Shown here in pieces: positions 54,982 to 62,137 of a stretch of DNA of 64,000 nucleotides. The DNA is from Chlorophyllum brunneum. Lineage: Eukaryota > Basidiomycota > Agaricomycetes > Agaricales > Agaricaceae. The notes under the pieces were generated by a model. That model was not told the DNA's origin. It did not search any database and was given only the letters and a program-made list of their open reading frames with translations. Position 1 is the stretch's first letter. Every line of letters begins with the position of its first letter. The stretch is taken from positions 1,426,001 to 1,490,000 of the forward strand of contig OY756149.1 in the NCBI GenBank assembly GCA_963576785.1, in the 5' to 3' direction. A program made the position numbers and the translations under genes.

Positions 54982-54994
54982 TTTGGTAAAGTGT
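54853..54994 (+). promoter_or_regulatory. Gypsy-B promoter and self-priming pair
   Basis: TATATAA at 54853-54859; predicted RNA start ACACTTTACCAA at 54887-54898, 34 nt downstream; complementary TTGGTAAAGTGT at 54983-54994, one base after the LTR end. Confidence 0.72.
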
Positions 54995-55074
54995 CACTCA
55001 ACTCACCTTGCAAGAGAGGTGCCACTATTCGTAGCTAGGCTTGGAATAATAGCCTCCGACCAGGACAACAGTAT

Positions 55075-56184
55075 ATGAGCAGCAGTAGCTCATCAAGAAC
55101 ACCGAGAAGACACAGAGCTCCGAGACCATCCGATATCCAGGGTTCACCTGTAGCAACAGGATCTAAACGATCAACAGAACCAGAAATCCCTGAAGGCCTT
55201 AAACAGCAGAAATCCGAACACAGCGTAGACGAAAACACAGCTCTATTCGAAACCGAATTCGACACAGAAGTTGCCAAGACCTACAAAAACGAACACAGTG
55301 AACCAGAAATAGAACCAGAAATGACAGAAGAGATCAACGTCCCAAAGAACCTAGCCCCGGAGCCAGGATATTTCAATGGAGATAGAACCAGATTTGACGA
55401 TTGGTGGAGAGCCATATCCTTGTGGCTAATGTTCAACAAGATAGAGGAAGACAAACAGAAGATAGTAGCAATTTTGGCAAGAATGAAAGGGGGGCTAGCA
55501 GGCCCTTACGCCAACACGCAGTTACAGGCCATCCAGAATAAGAAAACACTGGGTTGGGAGGACTTTACAAAAGAAGTAGAAGCCACATTTTCCTTGGGGA
55601 ATAGGAAAGCCATAGCAGAAGGAGAAATCGAGATGTTCAAACAAGGAAAGAAGAACATGGCAGATTTCTTAATCAAATTTGAGGCACTGAGAGCCCAAGT
55701 GGGGACAGACGACACCCACGCGATATTCCTCCTCAAACGTCACACACGAGCAGACATCATTTGGACCATAGTAGGCTACCTGACAGCCTCCGTCCCAACA
55801 ACATATAGCAAATGGAAAACTATGATCCTTGCAGTAGGACAAGGCTATGAAACAACAGACATCACTCGAGGAGACATCAGAACCACCACCAGAGTAACTT
55901 ATGGAGGTGGAGGACAACCCATGGAGATAGGACGACAAAGGACAGACACTGATCAAAATGGAAAACCGAGGTGCTACAATTGCAACCTCTATGGGCATAT
56001 CGCCAAATACTGCAGGAAGAAGACGAAAGTCACATACACCAAGATAATGTGTTACAATTGTGGCAAACAGGGCCACATCTCGAAGAACTGCCGGGCGCCC
56101 AAGAAAGCGCATATCAGAGAAGTCAACGAGGATGACGAACAAGAAATGGAGGAGAAAGAGGATTTTGTCGAAGGCTCCGAGTAG
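55075..56184 (+). CDS. gag: Gypsy-B gag, intact frame
   Basis: 369 codons: Ser/Arg-rich start (MSSSSSSRTPRRHRAPRP), short acidic region, capsid-like segment (GYFNGDRTRFDDWWRAISLW), RNA-binding end with two CCHC knuckles CYNCNLYGHIAKYC and CYNCGKQGHISKNC, acidic tail EEKEDFVEGSE. About 43 residues shorter than the Gypsy-D gag because most of the acidic repeat (one FETEFDTEVA..AETY unit and neighbours) is missing. Structural particle protein. Confidence 0.92.
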   Translation: MSSSSSSRTPRRHRAPRPSDIQGSPVATGSKRSTEPEIPEGLKQQKSEHSVDENTALFETEFDTEVAKTYKNEHSEPEIEPEMTEEINVPKNLAPEPGYFNGDRTRFDDWWRAISLWLMFNKIEEDKQKIVAILARMKGGLAGPYANTQLQAIQNKKTLGWEDFTKEVEATFSLGNRKAIAEGEIEMFKQGKKNMADFLIKFEALRAQVGTDDTHAIFLLKRHTRADIIWTIVGYLTASVPTTYSKWKTMILAVGQGYETTDITRGDIRTTTRVTYGGGGQPMEIGRQRTDTDQNGKPRCYNCNLYGHIAKYCRKKTKVTYTKIMCYNCGKQGHISKNCRAPKKAHIREVNEDDEQEMEEKEDFVEGSE

Positions 56185-56243
56185 GCACAAACCCGCGAGC
56201 CAATAAACCTAGAGTTTCTGTTTTATCACACAATAGATGATAC

Positions 56244-57186
56244 ATGATTCCCCAAAAACGAAACTCTACACGCGAACTTCTCCTCGACTCAACAATCCAG
56301 ACAAGAAAAGGATGCAGACCAATTACAACCCTCGTAGACTCCGGATGCACCCACATGTGCATAGCACAATGAACGATAAAAGAAGAGCAGATCCCGACCA
56401 AACCCCTGGAAACCCCGATCAGAGTAATCAATGCCGATGGAACAGAAAATAAAAAAGGAGAAATAACGGACAAGGCACAACTGGTATTAAACAACGGCAA
56501 CCACACAGAACAAATCGACGCTTTGGTAACACAACTGGAAAGCGCAGACTTATATCTCGGACACGACTGGCTGGTCAAGCATAACCCGGAAATCGATTGG
56601 AACAATCACGTCATACGATTCACCAGATGCCCAGAAGATTGCAAAATATCACATAGCGACATAAGGTTCAACGAGAAAATACGGACAGTCAAGGAACATA
56701 TTGAAGAGAAAAAAGCGGACCGGACGAATGACGAAGATCTACCACCATACCTCCAGCGATACACCCACCTATTCAACAAGAAGAACTTCGATAAACTACC
56801 CGAACACACAGTATGGGACCATGAAATAAACCTATCCAAAGATGCACCCCCGACACTACAGTCCAAAGTCTACCCAATGACAATAGCAGAGAAACAGGAA
56901 CTACAGAAGTTCCTCGACAAGAACCTCACCTCTGGACAAATTAGACCATCACAATCCCCCTATGCCACTCCATGTTTCTTTATATCAAAAAAGGACGGAA
57001 CGAAATGCCTGGTACAAGATTACAAAAAGCTGAACGAACACACCATCAAAGATAAAATGCCACTGCCACTCATAGGCGAAGTTCTATATCGACTAAAGGA
57101 TGTGAAAGTGTTCAACAAGCTTGATATCATTTGGGGATATAACAACATTAGAATCCGAAAAGGAGATGAATGGAAGGCAGCGTTTG
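56244..57186 (+). pseudogene. pol: Gypsy-B pol, first part: protease and RT N-terminus
   Basis: Starts at ATG 56244 (ATG ATT CCC), 60 bp after the gag stop and in another frame. Protease TLVDSGCTHMCIAQ is followed by TGA at 56370-56372, a stop also present in Gypsy-A. The longest open part 56523-57200 gives DLYLGHDWLVKHNPEIDWN and RT fingers SPYATPCFFISKKDGTKCLV up to the Gypsy-D insertion. Confidence 0.9.
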
Positions 57187-57480
57187 TGTTACGACCTTAG
57201 TCTCTGACTCAGGTTGCAAGCCTTTGGATAAAGGAAAGGAAGTAGAGAAAGGAAGAAGGGATGATACGATTGGTAAAGTGTAAGGAATACATCAAGTATT
57301 ACTACACTTTATATACTAATAGTGGCGGCTAATAATAAGGGAGACGAGTAGACGAGTCAGATAAGAGGCATAGCCTTTAGGGATGAAACAGGAGATGGAA
57401 TGAGGAGTGAAACAGGTGTGAGGGTACACGAGGTAACAGGCGCGAGATAGGAATGAACGGTCTATCTATAGTTCGTAACA
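57187..57480 (-). repeat. Gypsy-D 3' LTR
   Basis: 294 bp; one difference (A at the position of G in gtaacgggcg) from 61839-62132. Confidence 0.95.
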
Positions 57481-57587
57481 ATACCTCCCTTTCAAGCTTC
57501 ATGTCCTCATGATGCGTATTACTGTAAAGGTCCTTTGTAAGGTAAAACATACGGAGTTTGGAAAAGGTAGGAAGGCGCGATGAGAAT

Positions 57588-58424
57588 TTACTCGTTCATA
57601 GGTATGGCAGCTCCCAGAGCTCTGGCCAAGTCCTTCTTGTTTCCTCCGATGAGAGGTGTCTTGTCAACATGTCGTAACCTGATCCAGAGGGGCGCATGGG
57701 GTGGACCTTCTTTGAACAGGAAGTGGGTGTGATTATTGTACGTGGTGTTGTCGTTGGTGTGATTGCTTAGGAGTTTATGTACTATGCCCCTCCAATATTC
57801 GTTGTCCTTTTCGCCTTCCGATTTCAACGTGTTGTATCCCTGCGGCGGGTGGAAGGTCATGGGTGTAATGGGGGGTACTACCGTGGTGAGGATGGTTTGG
57901 AGGTGGGCTACTTCCTCTTCGATGTCGGGGTGAAGCAGTTGATCGGCGGCTGTTGCTTCTTGTGTCTTTTGTTCGCATTTATGACAGATGTGATGTTGGA
58001 TGGGGAATGGGTCGTTGCTAACAAGTAGTCGGTTGACGATGTGGTGGGAGAGGTTTTCTGTGCTCCTTGACTCGTATGTATTGAGTCGTTCGGCTAGGGC
58101 TACGAGGATGCTATGCATCCGAGCTCGCATATTGGAGATGACAATAAGTTGCAGGTCGTCGTTGATTTCATATAGGTGTCTCTCTAACTGGTCTCTCCTT
58201 CCTTCGTCGATGATAAATTGATTGAGTCTTGGAGTGGCTTCGGACAGGGTATCCATTATTTTGGATGCCCCTTCTTGGGTTGCCTTTATTGCTGCTCCCA
58301 ATAGTATCATAGTGTCGACTAGGGTTTCTCCTTCCACGAGTTCTTCATGGCTGGTTCTCTCTGGGACGAGTTCGTCGAATTCTTTGAGGTAGGGGTATGG
58401 AGTAAGTTGGCGTTCGGCGGGCAT
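57588..58424 (-). CDS. Gypsy-D ORF3, unknown protein after the chromodomain
   Basis: 278 codons without a stop, MPAERQLTPYPYLKEFDELV to ALGAAIPMNE, the same length as Gypsy-A ORF3 and differing at roughly 18 residues, many conservative. The central part RRDQLERHLYEINDDLQLIV looks helical; HHICHKCEQ is the only Cys/His cluster. No transmembrane or signal segment. It begins ~100 bp after pol ends. It remained open in an element that is otherwise internally deleted. Function unknown. Confidence 0.78.
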   Translation of the reverse strand: MPAERQLTPYPYLKEFDELVPERTSHEELVEGETLVDTMILLGAAIKATQEGASKIMDTLSEATPRLNQFIIDEGRRDQLERHLYEINDDLQLIVISNMRARMHSILVALAERLNTYESRSTENLSHHIVNRLLVSNDPFPIQHHICHKCEQKTQEATAADQLLHPDIEEEVAHLQTILTTVVPPITPMTFHPPQGYNTLKSEGEKDNEYWRGIVHKLLSNHTNDNTTYNNHTHFLFKEGPPHAPLWIRLRHVDKTPLIGGNKKDLARALGAAIPMNE

Positions 58425-58521
58425 GGTGTGTTGTGAAGATAGTTGGCAAAGTCGAGGGTAAAGTGGATACCACGAGTGATGCGTTGAGTGTAGTGGTTGC
58501 TTGGAATGCGAGGTCTGTTGT

Positions 58522-60447
58522 TCATAATTGCTGCTTTTTACCTCCCCTTTTTATAGGTTTCGTCCTCGAAATTTTGCTCATAAACTCTTGTACTGCTTCC
58601 TTGGCATTTTCCAAATTTGCCTCATCTTCCCATGTGTCTTCTTCGGACGTATATCCTTTCCAGTGTATTAGGTACTGTTTTCGTTTTCCCCTTGTGCGGT
58701 GTCCTCGGACTTCATCTACCTCGTAGTGTTCCTCATCATTGATTATCTCGGGAATCGGTGGTGGTGGAGTGCGCTGGCTGTCATACTCGGGTTTGTGATA
58801 GGGGGAGAGGAGTCTGCTGTTAAACACGTCGTGTATCGCCCATGTTTCAGGTAGCTCCAGTCGGTAGCTTGTTTCACCTATTTTTTCTTTTACCCGGAAT
58901 GGTCCGTATCTCCTATGATCAAGTTTTTTTGTCGGCCTTGTTGTCCTAATGTTGTCCGCTTCGAGCCAAACTTGGCTTCCTGCCCCATATTCGTGTTCTG
59001 GTTTTGTGCCATTCCGTTTCTCCATTTGCGTCTGGCTCTGTTGTAGCATCTCAATCGTTTTTTGGCGCATGTCTTGTAACTCTTGTATTCGTTCTGTGAT
59101 CGCAGGTGCCTTGGATATGTTTGAGATATCCCCTTTCCATGGATGTCGTCCATATACTATCTGGAACGGTGAATGTCCTGTGGCGCTATGTGTTTTGTCG
59201 TTGTACTGGAATTCCGCTGTGCTGAGCCATTTTTTCCAGTTGTCCTGCGCATGGTTGATTACGTTTCTGAGGTATGCTTCTACCTCCTGGTTGACGCGCT
59301 CTGTCTGACTGTCTGTTTGTGGATGGTATGCCGTGGATAGGTTACATTGGGTGCCGGTTGCTCTACAAAGTTCTGCCATGAATTTTGACGCGAACTGTGG
59401 TCCTCTGTCACTGATGATTCTGCGGGGTATCCCGTGTTGTCTCCATATATCATCGCGATAAATATCTCCTAACTCTTCGGATGATAGGGTGGTATTGACT
59501 GCGCGTAATCTAATCATTTTGCTGAAACGATCGACAATGACAAGTATCGCATCATATCCTTCTGATTCTGGTAGTGGTCCTATCATGTCGATTGATATTT
59601 CTTCCCATGGTCCGATGGGTATTGGTAGTGGTGTTTTATCCTTGATAGTGTGTTCGTTCAGCTTTTTGTAATCCTGTACCAGGCGTTTGGTTCCGTCCTT
59701 TTTTGGTATAAAGAAACATGGGGTGGCGTAGGGGGATTGTGATGGTCTGATTCGTCCTGAGGCAAGGTTCTCATCGAGGAACTTCTGTAGTTCTTGTTTC
59801 TCTGTTATTGTCATTGGGTAGACCTTGGACTGTAGTACTGGGGGGGCATCTTCCAACAGGTTTATTTCATGGTCCCATACCGTGTGTTCGGGTAGTTTAT
59901 CGAAGTTGCTTTTGTTGAATAGGTGGGTATATCGTCGGAGGTATGGTGGTAGGTCTTCATCATTCGTTCGGTCCGCCTTTTTCTCTTCAATGTGTTCCTT
60001 GACTGCCCGTATTCTTTCGTTGAATCGTATGTTGCTATGTGATATTTTGCAATCATCCGGGCATCTGGCGAATCGTATGACGTGATTGTTCCAGTCGATT
60101 TCCGGGTTATGCTTGACCAACCAGTCGTGTCCAAGATATAAGTCCGCACTTTCCAGTTGGGTTACTAGTGCATCGATTTGTTCCGTATGGTTGCCGTTGT
60201 TTAATACCAGTTGTGCCTTGTCCGTTATTTCTCCCTTTTTATTTTCTGTGCCGTCGGCATTGATCACTCTGATTGGGGTCTCCAAAGGTTTAGTCGGGAT
60301 CTGTTCTTCGTCTATTGTTTGTTGTGCTATGCACGTGTGGGTGCATCCGGAGTCTACGAGGGTTGTGATTTGTCTGCGTCCTTTTCTTGTCTGGATTGTT
60401 GAGTCGAGGAGAAGTTCACGCGTAGAGTTTCGTTTTTGGGGAATCAC
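58522..60447 (-). CDS. pol: Gypsy-D shortened pol: protease, partial RT, integrase core, chromodomain
   Basis: 641 codons open. Protease TLVDSGCTHTCIAQQ without the stop seen in A and B; linker LGHDWLVKHNPEIDWN; RT fingers to KLNEHTIKDKTPLP; then a direct jump to integrase PWEEISIDMIGPLPES (first Asp), IISDRGPQFA (second Asp), TERVNQEVEAYL (Glu); chromodomain YLIHWKGYTSEEDTWEDE. The first codon of the usual ATG ATT CCC start is GTG here, so how pol is started is unclear. It cannot reverse transcribe by itself. Confidence 0.9.
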   Translation of the reverse strand: MIPQKRNSTRELLLDSTIQTRKGRRQITTLVDSGCTHTCIAQQTIDEEQIPTKPLETPIRVINADGTENKKGEITDKAQLVLNNGNHTEQIDALVTQLESADLYLGHDWLVKHNPEIDWNNHVIRFARCPDDCKISHSNIRFNERIRAVKEHIEEKKADRTNDEDLPPYLRRYTHLFNKSNFDKLPEHTVWDHEINLLEDAPPVLQSKVYPMTITEKQELQKFLDENLASGRIRPSQSPYATPCFFIPKKDGTKRLVQDYKKLNEHTIKDKTPLPIPIGPWEEISIDMIGPLPESEGYDAILVIVDRFSKMIRLRAVNTTLSSEELGDIYRDDIWRQHGIPRRIISDRGPQFASKFMAELCRATGTQCNLSTAYHPQTDSQTERVNQEVEAYLRNVINHAQDNWKKWLSTAEFQYNDKTHSATGHSPFQIVYGRHPWKGDISNISKAPAITERIQELQDMRQKTIEMLQQSQTQMEKRNGTKPEHEYGAGSQVWLEADNIRTTRPTKKLDHRRYGPFRVKEKIGETSYRLELPETWAIHDVFNSRLLSPYHKPEYDSQRTPPPPIPEIINDEEHYEVDEVRGHRTRGKRKQYLIHWKGYTSEEDTWEDEANLENAKEAVQEFMSKISRTKPIKRGGKKQQL

Positions 60448-60506
60448 ATATCGTCTATTGTGGGATAAAATAGAAACTCTAGGTTTATTGGCTCGCGGGT
60501 TTGCGC

Positions 60507-61745
60507 CTACTCGGAGCCTTCGACAAAATCCTCTTTCTCCTCCATTTCTTGTTCATCGTCTTCGTTGATCTCTCTGATATGCGCTTTCTTGGGTGCCCGG
60601 CAGTTCTTCGAGATGTGGCCCTGTTTGCCACAGTTGTAGCACGTTATCTTGGTGTATGTGACTTTTGTCTTCTTCCTGCAGTATTTGGCAATGTGCCCAT
60701 AGAGGTTGCAGTTATAGCACCTCGGTTTTCCCTTTTGATCGGTGTCTGCCCTTTGTCTTCCTATCTCCATGGGTTGTCCTCTGCCTCCATAAGTAACTCC
60801 GGTTGTGGTTCTGATATCTCCTCGGGTGATGTCTGTTGCTTTGTAGCCCTGTCCTACTGCGAGGATTGTAGTTTTCCATTTGGTGTATGTCGTTGGGACG
60901 GAGGTTGTCGGGTAGCCTACTATTGTTCGAATGATGTCTGCTCTGGTGTGGCGTTTGAGAAGGAATATTGCGTGGGTGTCGTCTGTCCCCGCTTGGGCTT
61001 TCAGTGCTTCGAACTCTATCAAGAAATCTGCCGTGTTCCTCTTTCCTTGTTTGAACGTTTCAATTTCTCCTTCTGCTATGGCTTTCCTATTTCCCAAGGA
61101 AAATGTGGCTTCTATTTCCTTTGTGAAGTCGTCCCAATCTGGTGTCTTTTTGTTTTGGATGGCTTGTAGCTGCGTGTTGGCGTATGGACCTGCTAGTCCT
61201 CCTTTCATTCTTGCTAAAATTGCTACTATCTTCTGTTCTTCTTCGTCTATCTTGTTGAACATTAACCATAGGGATATTGCTCTCCACCAATCGTCAAATT
61301 GGGTTCTGTCTCCATTAAAATATCCTGGCTCTGGGGCTAGGTTCTTTGGGACGTTGACTTCTTCTGTCATTTCTGGTTCTGTCTCTGGTTCACTGTGTTC
61401 GTGGGTCTCGGCGATTTCTATATCGGCTGTGGCGTTGGCGACTTCTGTGTCGATTTCTTCTTCAAATGGAGCTGGTTCTTCGTCTGTGCTGTGCTCGGAT
61501 TCTTTCTCGTATGTCTCGGCGATATCTATATCGGATGTGTTCTCGGCAACTTCTATGTCGAATTCGGTTTCAAATAGAGCTGTACTTTCGTCTACGCTGT
61601 GTTCGGATTTCTGCCGTTTAAGGCCTTCAGGGATTTCTGATTCTGTTGATCGTTTAGATCCTGTTGCTATTGGTGAACCCTGGATGTCTGTTGGTCTCGG
61701 AGCTCTGTGTCTTCTCGGTGTTCTTGATGAGCTACTGCTGCTCAT
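60507..61745 (-). CDS. gag: Gypsy-D gag, intact
   Basis: 412 codons, MSSSSSSRTPRRHRAPRP to EEKEDFVEGSE. Acidic repeat region about residues 45-130 (FETEFDIEVAEN, FEEEIDTEVANA), capsid-like part GYFNGDRTQFDDWWRAISLW, knuckles CYNCNLYGHIAKYC and CYNCGKQGHISKNC. Ends about 60 bp before the pol frame. Complete gag plus LTRs and priming site would allow packaging. Confidence 0.93.
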   Translation of the reverse strand: MSSSSSSRTPRRHRAPRPTDIQGSPIATGSKRSTESEIPEGLKRQKSEHSVDESTALFETEFDIEVAENTSDIDIAETYEKESEHSTDEEPAPFEEEIDTEVANATADIEIAETHEHSEPETEPEMTEEVNVPKNLAPEPGYFNGDRTQFDDWWRAISLWLMFNKIDEEEQKIVAILARMKGGLAGPYANTQLQAIQNKKTPDWDDFTKEIEATFSLGNRKAIAEGEIETFKQGKRNTADFLIEFEALKAQAGTDDTHAIFLLKRHTRADIIRTIVGYPTTSVPTTYTKWKTTILAVGQGYKATDITRGDIRTTTGVTYGGRGQPMEIGRQRADTDQKGKPRCYNCNLYGHIAKYCRKKTKVTYTKITCYNCGKQGHISKNCRAPKKAHIREINEDDEQEMEEKEDFVEGSE

Positions 61746-61825
61746 ATACTGCTGTCCTGGTCGGAGGCTATTATTCCAAGCCTAGCTACGAATAGTGGCA
61801 CCTCTCTTGCAAGGTGAGTTGAATG

Positions 61826-61967
61826 ACACTTTACCAAATGTTACGACCTTAGTCTCTGACTCAGGTTGCAAGCCTTTGGATAAAGGAAAGGAAGTAGAGA
61901 AAGGAAGAAGGGATGATACGATTGGTAAAGTGTAAGGAATACATCAAGTATTACTACACTTTATATA
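61826..61967 (-). promoter_or_regulatory. Gypsy-D promoter and self-priming pair
   Basis: Plus ttatata at 61961-61967 is TATATAA in sense; the predicted RNA start is 61933, 34 nt downstream, reading ACACTTTACCAA (61933-61922). The complement TTGGTAAAGTGT lies at 61837-61826, one base beyond the LTR. Confidence 0.75.
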
Positions 61968-62132
61968 CTAATAGTGGCGGCTAATAATAAGGGAGACGAG
62001 TAGACGAGTCAGATAAGAGGCATAGCCTTTAGGGATGAAACAGGAGATGGAATGAGGAGTGAAACAGGTGTGAGGGTACACGAGGTAACGGGCGCGAGAT
62101 AGGAATGAACGGTCTATCTATAGTTCGTAACA
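61839..62132 (-). repeat. Gypsy-D 5' LTR
   Basis: 294 bp, one difference from the 3' LTR. Confidence 0.95.
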
Positions 62133-62137
62133 GTTTG

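Larger units (their letters stand above)
57182..62137 (-). mobile_element. Gypsy-D, young chromovirus with in-frame pol deletion
   Basis: The body 57187-62132 has 294-bp LTRs that differ at one position and GTTTG duplications (57182-57186, 62133-62137). Minus order: 5' LTR, primer site, complete gag, shortened pol, complete ORF3, purine tract, 3' LTR. Compared with Gypsy-A, pol lacks 1497 bp (499 codons), joined near 59623-59632 at a ~8-bp similarity (ccactrcc in sense). The deletion removes most of RT including YMDD, all RNase H and the integrase zinc finger, and keeps the frame. Inserted in Gypsy-B RT. Confidence 0.95.
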
